64,000 nt of DNA from Sva-07 sp963698565. GTDB lineage: Bacteria; Actinomycetota; Acidimicrobiia; Acidimicrobiales; Ilumatobacteraceae. This document shows, piece after piece, positions 41,707 to 50,493 of this stretch. A program made the position numbers and the translations under genes. The notes under the pieces are model-generated. The model saw only the letters and a list, made by a program, of their open reading frames with translations. It made no database searches and was not told the origin of the DNA. The stretch spans positions 124,001 through 188,000 of the forward strand of contig CAVORH010000028.1 of assembly GCA_963698565.1 (NCBI GenBank), written 5' to 3'. Position 1 is the first letter of the stretch; each line of letters starts with the position of its first letter.

Positions 41707-42113
41707 CGCACCCGTTCCTGTCAGAAGAGTGGATGGAAGCCGCGCACGGCATCCGCGAGAAGTACGCCGACCAGGTGCCGCCCGTCACCACCGTCATCAA
41801 GATCAACCAGGTGATCACCGACGTCCCGTTCGGCGACGGCGAGGTCAAGAGCTACCTCGACACGTCCTCGGGGCATCTGATGATGGAACTCGGCGAACTC
41901 GACGACGCCGACGCCACCATCACCACGGACTACGCGACCGCCAAGGCGATGTTCGTCGACCAGGATCAGGCGATCGCGATGCAGGCGTTCATGTCGGGCA
42001 AGATCAAGGTGCAGGGCGACATGATGAAGATGATGGCGATGCAGACCGCGATCCCGTCCAACGAGTTCACCGAGACGATCGCCGGCGAGATCAAGGCGAT
42101 CACCGCCCCCTGA
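41703..42113 (+). CDS. SCP-2 sterol/lipid-transfer family protein
   Basis: This 136-residue protein has the SCP2 fold pattern: TVIKINQVITDVPFGDGEVKSYLDTSSGHLMMELGELDDADATITTDYATAKAMF and the late FMSGKIKVQGDMMKMMAM hydrophobic-tunnel helix. Members bind lipids or acyl-CoA. The ATG overlaps the menC stop (ATGA), making it the last gene of the membrane protein-GNAT-menC-SCP2 operon, though TACAGT 9 nt upstream could also give its own transcript. The role with menC is unknown. Confidence 0.87.
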   Translation: MTHPFLSEEWMEAAHGIREKYADQVPPVTTVIKINQVITDVPFGDGEVKSYLDTSSGHLMMELGELDDADATITTDYATAKAMFVDQDQAIAMQAFMSGKIKVQGDMMKMMAMQTAIPSNEFTETIAGEIKAITAP

Positions 42114-42119
42114 GAGATC

Positions 42120-42998
42120 TCAGGCGGGATCGGCGAGCGGCGCGAGCGCCTCGGCGAGGTCGGCGACGCTCCACTTGGCCGGCTGCTCGACGGTGTCGCC
42201 CATCTCCCACGAGCGCACCCGCTTCACCACACCTCCCTGGGCGAAGAACGTCTCCCCCGAGAACCGGCACCCCTCGGTGCTGAGGTAGGCGACGAGCGGC
42301 GAGACATTGGCGGGGTCCCACTCGTCGAAGGCGCCGTCCCGCGGCATCATGATCTCCTCCAGCCCGGGTGTCGCCAGCGTCAGACGCGTCCGGGCCCCCG
42401 GGGCGATGCAGTTGCTGACGACGTCGTAACGCGACAGCTCCTTCGCCGCGATCTGGCTGAAGGTGGCGATGCCCGACTTGGCGGCGCCGTAGTTCGCCTG
42501 GCCCGGATTCGAGAACAGCCCCGAGGTACTCGAGGTGTGCACGAGGTTGCGGCGCTTTCCCCGACCAGCCTTGTGCTCCTCGCGCCAGTAGGCGGCGGCC
42601 CAGCGGGTCGGGGCGAAGTGACCCTTGAGGTGGACCGCGATCACCGTGTCCCATTCGGCCTCGGTCATGTTGACGATGACGCGATCGCGCAGGATGCCCG
42701 CGTTGTTGACCAGCACGTGCAGATCGCCGAACGACTCGATCGCAGCATTGACGAGGTGTTGAGCACCTGCCCAGTCGGCAACGTCGTCGGCGTTCGCGAT
42801 CGCCTCGCCGCCCTGTGCTCGGATCTCGGCTGCGACCTCCTCGGCCGGTGTCTGGTCGGTGCCCTCACCGTCGTTGGCCCCGCCCAGATCGTTGACGACG
42901 ACCTTGGCGCCCTCGCTCGCGAAGAACAGCGCATGCTCGCGACCGATGCCACGCCCGGCTCCGGTGATGATCGCAACTCGTCCATCGAGCGAGGTCAT
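42120..42998 (-). CDS. Short-chain dehydrogenase/reductase
   Basis: This 292-residue NAD(P)-dependent SDR has TGAGRGIGREHALFFASEGAKVVVND (Rossmann motif), NNAGIL, catalytic Ser in HTSSTSGL and YGAAKSG (Tyr-x3-Lys). An insert after the second strand (GANDGEGTDQTPAEEVAAEI) resembles the (3R)-hydroxyacyl-CoA dehydrogenase-like SDRs common in actinobacterial lipid metabolism. AAGGAG is 5 nt before ATG 42998, and a 162-bp gap upstream holds its likely promoter. It converges closely on the SCP2 gene. Confidence 0.9.
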   Translation of the reverse strand: MTSLDGRVAIITGAGRGIGREHALFFASEGAKVVVNDLGGANDGEGTDQTPAEEVAAEIRAQGGEAIANADDVADWAGAQHLVNAAIESFGDLHVLVNNAGILRDRVIVNMTEAEWDTVIAVHLKGHFAPTRWAAAYWREEHKAGRGKRRNLVHTSSTSGLFSNPGQANYGAAKSGIATFSQIAAKELSRYDVVSNCIAPGARTRLTLATPGLEEIMMPRDGAFDEWDPANVSPLVAYLSTEGCRFSGETFFAQGGVVKRVRSWEMGDTVEQPAKWSVADLAEALAPLADPA

Positions 42999-43160
42999 TG
43001 AGGCTCCTTGTCGACCGAGCGCACGACGGAGGTGCCGTGCACAGTCACGGAACCGTAGCGATCCAGCCCCGTCGGAGTCGACTTCCGCCGATCGGGACCA
43101 TCCGGAGCCCCGGTGCGCGTCGACACCGACTCGTCGTTCGCTGCTCCGAGCGGCCCGGGA

Positions 43161-45521
43161 TCAGAGGAAGACGAGATCGACGCCGGTGCCGCGCACGAAT
43201 GTTGCGCCCGGCTGCACTTCCTCACCGTCGATCGACGCCGACACGAACGTGCCCTCGGTGGTGCCGAGCAGGCTGTTCACCGCATAGCCCGCATCGGCGA
43301 GCGTCTGCTGCGCCTGCGGATAGGTCTGGCCGCTCAGGTCGGGGAACGCGACGAGGTCGGGGCCCTTCGACAGACGCACGGTCACTGCTGCGTCGCGAGC
43401 CACGGGCGTGGTGGGCGGCGGGTCCTGGCTGACCACGCGGCCGACCTCGATGTCGTTGCTGAACTCGTCCTCGCCCTGGACGATCGCGAGCTGCAGTCCG
43501 GCGAGCGTGGCGGTTGCCTCGTCGAGCGTCTGGTTCGTGAGGTCCGGCGCGGGGCGGGGCTCCGGCCCGAGCGACGGGGTCAGCACGATCGTGGTTCCCG
43601 GGAGCACCTGTGCTCCGGCGACCAGCGATGCGTCGTCCTGCACCTGCCAGCGGATCACCGAACCGGCCGGAACCGTTTCGGAGTACTCCGGTGGCCCCTC
43701 GACCCACTGCAGGCTCAAGTCGGCCAGCGCGGTCTGCGCGTCGGGGACCGTCATGCCTGCGAGTTCGGGAATGGCTCGGAGTTCGGGGCCGTCGCTGACG
43801 ACCAGCACGAGGGTTCCACCCTCGTCGAGCATCTCGCCGGCTGGAGGGCTCGTTCGGACGACGTGATCCACCTCGGGGACCTCGTCGCTGCGTTCGCGTT
43901 CGGTCTCGATCACCCACTCGTTGCCGGACACCTCGTTGATCGCGACCGCTTGGTCGACACCGACGAGATCGGGCACCTCGTACGACTTGGTGCGGAACAG
44001 GAAGAACGCAGCGGTCCCCAACGCCGCGACCCCGACCAGGACGAGCAGCGTGATGCCGATGTACTTGCCCCATGGTTTCGACTCGCGCTCGACGTCATAG
44101 AGCGTTCCGGAGGGCGTGCCGTCGACGACGTCCATCGTCGTCGTGGCCGCGCTGGAATCGGTCGATGGACTCCCCGGGGTGGTGGCGACAGCGGCAGCGG
44201 CCACGGCGGCCGCGGGGAGCTGCGCCGTCTTCTCCGGCGCCGGGGTCGGGCTGACGTCGTCGGCGACCTGCACGGCACCGGTGGGGGGATCCGCGACGTC
44301 GGTCAGCAGGATCAGCGGTGCCGCACCGTCGAGCGGGCCCGGCGCGGACGTCTCGCTCGACTCGAGGTCGTCGAGCGGCGGCGTGGTCGAGGGGGAATCG
44401 CTGACGTCGATCGCCGCGTCCGCAGCTTCTTCGTCTGCTTCTTCTTCTGCCTCGGCCGCTTCCTCTGCCTCGGCCTCGTTCTCTGCCTCGGCCGCTTCCT
44501 CCGCCTCCAACTCCACGTCCGCCTCCAACTCCACGTCCGCTTCGGCCTCGGCGGCTGCGGCGGCGGCGGCTGCGGCGGCGGCTGCTTCGTCGGCGCGACG
44601 TTGCCCCACCGACGTGCCGAACAGCGTCGACGCCATGATCGGGATCGGATCGGGGCGAGGCAGCTTGCCGGCGGCCTGCACGAGTGCGTCACCGAACTCG
44701 GCAGCGGTCCAACGGTCCTCCGCCTCGGGGCGTCCCGCCCGCTCGAGCACGGCGGCCAGCGAGCCCATGTCGGCGGTGACCGGCATCAGCTTGCCCACCC
44801 GGGCTGCGAGCGTGGACACCGTGGAGTCGCCTGCGAACGGCACCTTGCCCGTGATGCCCTCGATCAGGCACAGCGACAGCGCATACACGTCGGTCTTCGC
44901 GTCGACTTCGAGCCCGAGGGCCTGCTCCGGCGATGCATACCGGGCGACATGGGTGGCGACGGTGGCCGGCTCGGTCCATGCCTCGGCACCCATCAACTGG
45001 GCCATCGCGAAGTCGACGATCCGGATGCGGGCATCCTCGCCGAACACCATCTTCGACGGTGTCAGCTCCGTGTGCACCACACCATGAGCGTGAGCGACCG
45101 CGAGCGCCCGGGCGGCTTCGAGGCCCACCACGAGCGCCTGGGACGGCTCGAGCAGCCGACCCCGGTCGTACAGGTCGCGCAGGCTGCCCCCGCCCAGGTA
45201 CTCCACGACCCAGAAGAGCGTCGTCTCACCGGCGATCTCGAACTCGCCCGAGTCGAGCACGCTCGCGATGTTCGGGTGCGACAGCGACCGGGCCACGGCA
45301 ACCTGGCGAGCGAACGCGGCACGGAACGACGGCTGCATGGCGAGTTCGGGACGCACGATCTTGACGGTGACGGGTGAGTCGTTGTCGACGTCGATCGCCT
45401 CGGCGATGATCGTGTTGGCCCCCCACGACACGATGTTCTCCAGCTGGTACCGCCCGGCGAGCAGACGCCCCTCGAGCCGCTCGTTGGTGGCGCCCGCAAC
45501 CTCTGGTGTGTCGTTCTCCAC
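43161..45521 (-). CDS. PASTA-domain pseudokinase (StkP/PknB-like)
   Basis: This 786-residue membrane protein has a cytoplasmic kinase fold (about 22-280), a long Ala/Glu-rich linker (about 295-400), one membrane helix (WGKYIGITLLVLVGVAALGTAAFFLF, about 480-505) and four extracellular PASTA repeats (about 505-786). Catalytic residues are missing: the HRDLKPxN loop reads HTELTPSK (150-157), replacing Asp, Lys and Asn; DFG is DFA; the glycine loop is VSWGANT. Lys54 and Asp170 remain. It probably senses muropeptides or beta-lactam-like ligands without phosphorylating. Start GTG has TAGCGT 9 nt upstream. Confidence 0.9.
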   Translation of the reverse strand: MENDTPEVAGATNERLEGRLLAGRYQLENIVSWGANTIIAEAIDVDNDSPVTVKIVRPELAMQPSFRAAFARQVAVARSLSHPNIASVLDSGEFEIAGETTLFWVVEYLGGGSLRDLYDRGRLLEPSQALVVGLEAARALAVAHAHGVVHTELTPSKMVFGEDARIRIVDFAMAQLMGAEAWTEPATVATHVARYASPEQALGLEVDAKTDVYALSLCLIEGITGKVPFAGDSTVSTLAARVGKLMPVTADMGSLAAVLERAGRPEAEDRWTAAEFGDALVQAAGKLPRPDPIPIMASTLFGTSVGQRRADEAAAAAAAAAAAAEAEADVELEADVELEAEEAAEAENEAEAEEAAEAEEEADEEAADAAIDVSDSPSTTPPLDDLESSETSAPGPLDGAAPLILLTDVADPPTGAVQVADDVSPTPAPEKTAQLPAAAVAAAAVATTPGSPSTDSSAATTTMDVVDGTPSGTLYDVERESKPWGKYIGITLLVLVGVAALGTAAFFLFRTKSYEVPDLVGVDQAVAINEVSGNEWVIETERERSDEVPEVDHVVRTSPPAGEMLDEGGTLVLVVSDGPELRAIPELAGMTVPDAQTALADLSLQWVEGPPEYSETVPAGSVIRWQVQDDASLVAGAQVLPGTTIVLTPSLGPEPRPAPDLTNQTLDEATATLAGLQLAIVQGEDEFSNDIEVGRVVSQDPPPTTPVARDAAVTVRLSKGPDLVAFPDLSGQTYPQAQQTLADAGYAVNSLLGTTEGTFVSASIDGEEVQPGATFVRGTGVDLVFL

Positions 45522-45577
45522 AGCCCTGAAACGCTACCGCCTGAGCAACTTGCGTGGACGCCGGGCATCATGGAGGT

Positions 45578-46174
45578 GTGAGCGATCACCCAGACATCGC
45601 CGTGGATGCCGGTACCGACGAGCTGGCTGCCGCGACAACCGACGACATCGAGCCGGATGCAGCCGGGGGCTCGGCCGCTGCGCCCCGCCGGAAGCGACCG
45701 TTCGACCGAGGGTTGTTCATTGCGAGCGCGGTGATCGCCGCGGGGCTGCTCGCCATTGCCTTCGCGTTGACGACGGCGATCACGGGTGACGACGGCATCG
45801 ACCGCCCGGAGGCGATCGAATCGGTGCAGCCCGTGGAGAATGCGGTCCAGGTGCTGCAACAGGAGCGGATCGTGGTCGATCTCCAGTCCGGCTACGAAGC
45901 GGTCCTGATCATCGACGGCGTCGAACTGCCGACCACCGTGATCGGGCAGTCCGACGTCGACCCGGCGGTCCAGGCCGAACCGGGCCAGCAGATCGACCTG
46001 CCCACCACGGCGATCTTCGATCCCGGCAACGCAGTGATCTCGTTCCAGCCCGTCGACGGCGCGCTGATCGAGTCGCTCGAAGAAGGCACCCGTGAGGCAA
46101 CGGTGCGGTTCTGGAAGGTCGAGGACGGCCCGGAACAGGCGAGGGAGTACAGCTGGACGTTCGAGGTCATCTGA
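45578..46174 (+). CDS. Single-pass membrane protein, unknown function
   Basis: This 198-residue protein has an acidic N-terminus, a basic stop-transfer (RRKRPFDRG), one membrane helix (LFIASAVIAAGLLAIAFALTTAI) and an extracytoplasmic beta-rich domain (about 75-198: IVVDLQSGYEAVLIIDGVELP, NAVISFQPVDGALIESLEEGTREATVRFW). It is divergently transcribed 56 bp from the PASTA pseudokinase gene, hinting at shared control. Start GTG 45578 is preceded by CATCAT at 6 nt. No family recognised. Confidence 0.68.
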   Translation: MSDHPDIAVDAGTDELAAATTDDIEPDAAGGSAAAPRRKRPFDRGLFIASAVIAAGLLAIAFALTTAITGDDGIDRPEAIESVQPVENAVQVLQQERIVVDLQSGYEAVLIIDGVELPTTVIGQSDVDPAVQAEPGQQIDLPTTAIFDPGNAVISFQPVDGALIESLEEGTREATVRFWKVEDGPEQAREYSWTFEVI

Positions 46175-46196
46175 GCCGACCCCTGGTCGGCCCGGT

Positions 46197-48290
46197 TCAG
46201 ACCGTGGGGAGTTCGCCGGTCGCCAACAGCTGCTCGAAGCCCGCCTCGTCGAGGATCGGGACCCCCAGCGACTCGGCCTTGGTCAGCTTGCTCGCCCCCG
46301 GCGAGTCCCCGACGACCAGTGCCGACGTCTTCTTGCTCACGCTGCCGGGACTCTTCCCGCCCCGTGAGGTGATCGCGAGTTCGGCCTCCTCCCGGGTGTA
46401 GTTCGGCAGGGTGCCGGTGACCACCACGGCCCGCCCGACCAGTGTCTGTGCGATCGCCGCACGAGCCAGGGCAGCGGCCTCGGCGGCCGCCGGATCACCG
46501 AACGACACGCCGGCAGCGCGCAGTCGATCGATGTATGCCTGGTTCGCCTCCTGAGCGAACCACGACACGATCGTTCCGGCGATCACCTCCCCGACCCCCT
46601 CGACGGCGGCGAGCTCCTCCACCGACTTCGACATGATCGCGTCGAGCGTGTGGAACTCGTTGGTGAGGGCGAGCGAGGCGGCAGGGCCGAGGTGCCGGAT
46701 GCCGAGCGCCGTCAGCAGCTTGGGGAGCGGGCGCTGCTTCGACTTCTCGATCTCGTCGACGAGATTCTGCGCGCTGGTCGGGCCGACCCGGTCGAGCTCG
46801 ACGAGTTGGTCGACGGTGAGGGCGTAGAGGTCAGCCGGATCGCGCACGAGGTCGGCGGCGGTCAGCTTGGCGACCATCTGTTCGCCGAGGCCCTCGATGT
46901 CCATCGCGCCACGGGTCGCGAAGTAGGCGATCTTCTGGTCGCGCTGCGCCGGGCAGTCCGGAGCGACGCATCGGGTATCGGACTCACCTTCGGGACGAAC
47001 GAGTGGGTTGCCGCAGCGGGGACAGTGCGTCGGGAACACCCAGGGCCTGCTGTCGGGCGGACGAAGCGAGAGCACGGGGCCGACCACCTCGGGGATCACG
47101 TCACCGGCCTTGCGCACCACCACCGTGTCACCTGGGCGCACATCCTTGAGCGCCACCTGGTCCTGGTTGTGCAGCGTGGCCATCGACACCGTCGAGCCCC
47201 CGACGAACACCGGCTCGAGGACGGCGAACGGCGTGGCACGACCGGTTCGACCGACCGACACCATGATGTCGAGCAACGTCGTCGTGCGCTCCTCCGGCGG
47301 GAACTTGAAGGCGATCGCCCATCGCGGGGCGCGGGAGGTGACCCCGAGCCGGTCTCGCTGGGCGGCGTCGTCGACCTTGACGACGACGCCGTCGATCTCG
47401 TAGTCGAGGTCGTGCCGATGCTCCTGCCAGTAGGCGCAGTGGCCCACCACCTCCTCGATCGTGGGAAACGTACGGACCTGGTCGTTGACCGGCACGCCGA
47501 GCGATGCGGCGTAGGCGAGCGCTGCGACGTGGCTGGTCAGCTCCGGACCACCGATCACCTCGCCGAGCTGGTAGCCCCAGAACGACAGGTTGCGGCTGGC
47601 GGTGATCGCCGGATCCTTCTGGCGGAGGCTGCCGGCGGCAGAGTTGCGCGGGTTGACGAAGGCCTTCTCACCTGCCGCGAGGGCCCGCGCATTGAGCTGC
47701 TCGAAGCTCGATCGCTTCATGTAGACCTCGCCACGCACCTCGAAGACCGACGGCACGTCATCGGCGACGAGACGATCGGGGATGTCACCGATCGTCGCCA
47801 CGTTGGCGGTCACGTCCTCCCCGACGCGCCCGTCCCCGCGGGTCGCCGCCTGGACGAACGCACCGTCCTCGTAGCGCAGGCTGATCGCCAGACCGTCGAA
47901 CTTCAACTCGCAGACGAAGGTGGGCTGGTCACCATCGAGCCCCTTGCTCACCCGATCGGCCCATGCTCGCAGCTCGGCGGCGTCCATCGCGTTGTCGAGG
48001 CTCATCATCGGCACCCGGTGGGTGACCGGCGCGAACGTGGCACTGATCGCTCCACCGACCTGCTGTGTCGGTGACGACTCGTCGACCAGTTCGGGGTGGT
48101 CGGCCTCCAACTGGCGGAGTTCGCGAACCAGTGCGTCGTAGTCGGCGTCGCTGATCTCCGGGTCGTCGAGGGTGTGGTACCGCTCGTTGTGATGCGCGAT
48201 CTCGGCGCGCAGCGCATCGACGCGACCCGCAGCGTCCGATCCTGCTCCGCTGTCGGCGGTGGTGCTGCTGCGCTCGTCGTTCGCCGTCAT
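46197..48290 (-). CDS. ligA: NAD-dependent DNA ligase
   Basis: LigA seals nicks in replication and repair using NAD. All domains of the 697-residue enzyme are present: Ia (HHNERYHTLDDPEISDADYDAL), nucleotidyltransferase with the adenylated Lys in CELKFDGLAISL, OB fold, four-Cys zinc finger (CPRCGNPL...CVAPDCPAQ), HhH repeats (about 460-600) and a C-terminal BRCT (about 615-697). TAACCT is 9 nt before ATG 48290. Normal length and complete motifs indicate a functional housekeeping gene. Confidence 0.97.
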   Translation of the reverse strand: MTANDERSSTTADSGAGSDAAGRVDALRAEIAHHNERYHTLDDPEISDADYDALVRELRQLEADHPELVDESSPTQQVGGAISATFAPVTHRVPMMSLDNAMDAAELRAWADRVSKGLDGDQPTFVCELKFDGLAISLRYEDGAFVQAATRGDGRVGEDVTANVATIGDIPDRLVADDVPSVFEVRGEVYMKRSSFEQLNARALAAGEKAFVNPRNSAAGSLRQKDPAITASRNLSFWGYQLGEVIGGPELTSHVAALAYAASLGVPVNDQVRTFPTIEEVVGHCAYWQEHRHDLDYEIDGVVVKVDDAAQRDRLGVTSRAPRWAIAFKFPPEERTTTLLDIMVSVGRTGRATPFAVLEPVFVGGSTVSMATLHNQDQVALKDVRPGDTVVVRKAGDVIPEVVGPVLSLRPPDSRPWVFPTHCPRCGNPLVRPEGESDTRCVAPDCPAQRDQKIAYFATRGAMDIEGLGEQMVAKLTAADLVRDPADLYALTVDQLVELDRVGPTSAQNLVDEIEKSKQRPLPKLLTALGIRHLGPAASLALTNEFHTLDAIMSKSVEELAAVEGVGEVIAGTIVSWFAQEANQAYIDRLRAAGVSFGDPAAAEAAALARAAIAQTLVGRAVVVTGTLPNYTREEAELAITSRGGKSPGSVSKKTSALVVGDSPGASKLTKAESLGVPILDEAGFEQLLATGELPTV

Positions 48291-48339
48291 CGTCCGCCGA
48301 GGTTACGACCTCCGAGCGTTGCGCCGGCGCTGGACGGGT

Positions 48340-49398
48340 TCACGCACCGAGTGCGAATCGGGTGGCCGACGACTGGTCCCTCACCCGCTTGCCGACATCG
48401 GCGGTGAGCCGGGCGATCCGACGGGCGAGCAGCACGGAATGCGAACCGAGACCGCAGTGCGGTGACACCAGGCTGTGGGTGCGCAGGCTGACGGGGTCGC
48501 ATCCGAGCTGCACCAGTGCGCACCACAGGTCACTCAGGTCTCGCCACGACCGGTCGGGCAGCGACGGGATCGGACCGTCGGTGGGGACGACGCCCCAGGC
48601 GATGATCCCACCCTGCTCGATGAAGCGACAGAGGTAACCGGCCCAGTCGACGAGGTCCGGCGACACGGGCAGCGAGATCACGCCGGGACCCGACGCGAGC
48701 AGGGTGGCGACGTCGAACGAACCGCAGCAGTGCACGCCACTCAACGTGGTGGTCGGCAGGGCTGCCATCGCGGCCGACATGCGGTCGATCGCCTCGTCCG
48801 GTGGGATCGGAAAGCCAGGCGTCATCAACTCGGTGAGCCACGGTTCGTCGAGGACGACCATCTGCGGCGACTGCGGGAGCACGTCGCTGACGGCCGCCGA
48901 CAGCTCGATCAGCGACGACCGCACGCACACGCTGGCCAGGTCGAACGCCGCACGTCGATCGAGACCCGCTCGCTCGAGCGCGACGCCGAGCGTGACCGGG
49001 CCGATGAACTGCCACTTGACCGGGGCGCCATCGAGGCGGACCTTGCCGGCGAGGTCGAGGAACGACCGGAACCCGACGAACGAATCGTCGGCGAGGAGGC
49101 TGCCGACCGAGAGGTCGCCGTGCGGGCTTCCCGGCTCGTTGCGGTCTGCGACCTCGAGCATGCCGTCGCCATCGACCACCAGGCCCGGGATCCGCACGGT
49201 CGCCTGGCCGAGCATCGTCTCGGCGAGCGATCGTCGCGGAAGCGACGGAATCGTCGCGATGTCGAATTCGCTCATCGCGAACGCCGCAGCCGCCACCGGG
49301 TCGCGGTGAGGAAGGCTCCCGCCACCGACCACGGCGCCGTCGGCGAACGGTGTGGGGCCGGCGCGACGCATCGAAACCGGCGGTGGAACACTGGCCAT
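48340..49398 (-). CDS. MetE-like (cobalamin-independent methionine synthase C-terminal type) protein
   Basis: This 352-residue single-barrel protein resembles the catalytic half of MetE. Candidate zinc ligands are His and Cys in LSGVHCCGSFDV and a later Cys in SPHCGLGSHS; VVLDEPWLTELM supplies a conserved Glu/Asp region. The lack of the N-terminal MetE duplicate is typical of core-MetE enzymes, which use corrinoid-protein or other methyl donors. Strong ribosome site GGAGGT is 6 nt before the ATG. Activity with methyltetrahydrofolate is doubtful. Confidence 0.78.
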   Translation of the reverse strand: MASVPPPVSMRRAGPTPFADGAVVGGGSLPHRDPVAAAAFAMSEFDIATIPSLPRRSLAETMLGQATVRIPGLVVDGDGMLEVADRNEPGSPHGDLSVGSLLADDSFVGFRSFLDLAGKVRLDGAPVKWQFIGPVTLGVALERAGLDRRAAFDLASVCVRSSLIELSAAVSDVLPQSPQMVVLDEPWLTELMTPGFPIPPDEAIDRMSAAMAALPTTTLSGVHCCGSFDVATLLASGPGVISLPVSPDLVDWAGYLCRFIEQGGIIAWGVVPTDGPIPSLPDRSWRDLSDLWCALVQLGCDPVSLRTHSLVSPHCGLGSHSVLLARRIARLTADVGKRVRDQSSATRFALGA

Positions 49399-49554
49399 CT
49401 CGTCACCTCCCCGCGGTGGTCGTCACTACTCTGTCATCCTGCGGGCCCGAAACCCGTCCCGGCATCGTTCCACGACCGAGCCGCGCGAGCCGAATCCGCC
49501 TCGAGGTCAGTCGCCCATGTCGCCTTCGTCGCCGTTTCGCGGCAACCTGTGCAG

Positions 49555-50475
49555 ATGTCCGCAACACCTGACCAACGGTCGGAGCAGACCGAGCGTTCGT
49601 CTGCGCTCGCCGTCGCCATGCCATGGGCTGCCCGGATCGGATGGATCGCCGTGGCGGTCGTCGGCGGTTCGGCGATCGAGGCTGCCGTCGACGGTCGCAG
49701 CAGCGCCGTGGCCTGGACCACGGCGATCGGTGGCTGGTCGGTCTGGGCCGTCGTCGCGCTCGGCCTGGCGATCGCCTCGGTGCGCTCGTTGACCGTCGTC
49801 AGAGTCGGCGTGCCGCTCTCACTCGTCGCCACGGTCGCTGCCGGCCTCGGCGGCGCGCCGGCGATCGACCTCCTGCTGCTCGGCATCCCTGCACTGGTCA
49901 CCGCCGGAGCCGTCGCCTCGGCCGAGTTCGGGCGTCAATTCGTCCAAGCCTCCGCCTACGGCGACGAGGAGCGGTTCCCGCTTCGCCTTCCGGTCGCCGC
50001 CGGCGCGGCCGCTGTCGCCACCTGGCTGGTGTGGGCACCGGCGGTCGTGGCGGGCCCGTTGCTGGTCGCCGCGGAGCAGTGGGTTGCCGGTGCGCTGGTG
50101 GTTGCGATCGCGGTGGCCGGCGTCGTCTTCCTCGGGCCCCGCTGGCATCGTCTGTCCCGGCGGTGGTTCGTGCTGGTGCCGGCCGGCATCGTGTTGCACG
50201 ACCCGGTGGTCCTGGCCGACACGTTGCCGCTGCGCACGGCGCAGGTCGCGCACCTCACGCTCGCCCCCGCCGACACCGAAGCCGCGGACCTCACCGGCCC
50301 GGCGAGCGGCTACGCGGTCGAGGTCGCAACCACCGAGTCGATCACCACCGTGTTCGCCTTCACCCCGGCCGAGCCGAACGGCCGCGCCATCCACCTGCGG
50401 GCATTCCTCGTCGCTCCGACACGCCCCGGCGCCGTGCTCCGAGCTGCGCAACGCCGCAAGCTCCCCGTCGCCTGA
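49555..50475 (+). CDS. Multi-pass membrane protein, unknown function
   Basis: The 306-residue protein has about six hydrophobic segments in its first two thirds and a soluble C-terminal domain (about 210-306). The latter has a PH-like beta pattern (VLVPAGIVLHDPVVLADTLPLRTAQVAHLTL, YAVEVATTESITTVFAFTP). No catalytic motif is seen. ATG 49555 is chosen because it gives a short cytoplasmic N-terminus before the first helix. It converges with mnmA. Confidence 0.68.
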   Translation: MSATPDQRSEQTERSSALAVAMPWAARIGWIAVAVVGGSAIEAAVDGRSSAVAWTTAIGGWSVWAVVALGLAIASVRSLTVVRVGVPLSLVATVAAGLGGAPAIDLLLLGIPALVTAGAVASAEFGRQFVQASAYGDEERFPLRLPVAAGAAAVATWLVWAPAVVAGPLLVAAEQWVAGALVVAIAVAGVVFLGPRWHRLSRRWFVLVPAGIVLHDPVVLADTLPLRTAQVAHLTLAPADTEAADLTGPASGYAVEVATTESITTVFAFTPAEPNGRAIHLRAFLVAPTRPGAVLRAAQRRKLPVA

Positions 50476-50493
50476 CCGGGCCGGGCCCAGGCG

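Noticed and set aside
44116..45087. Ser/Ala-rich plus-strand frame inside the pseudokinase gene
   Set aside because: It is the complement of the Ala/Glu-rich linker and kinase domain, with no independent signals.
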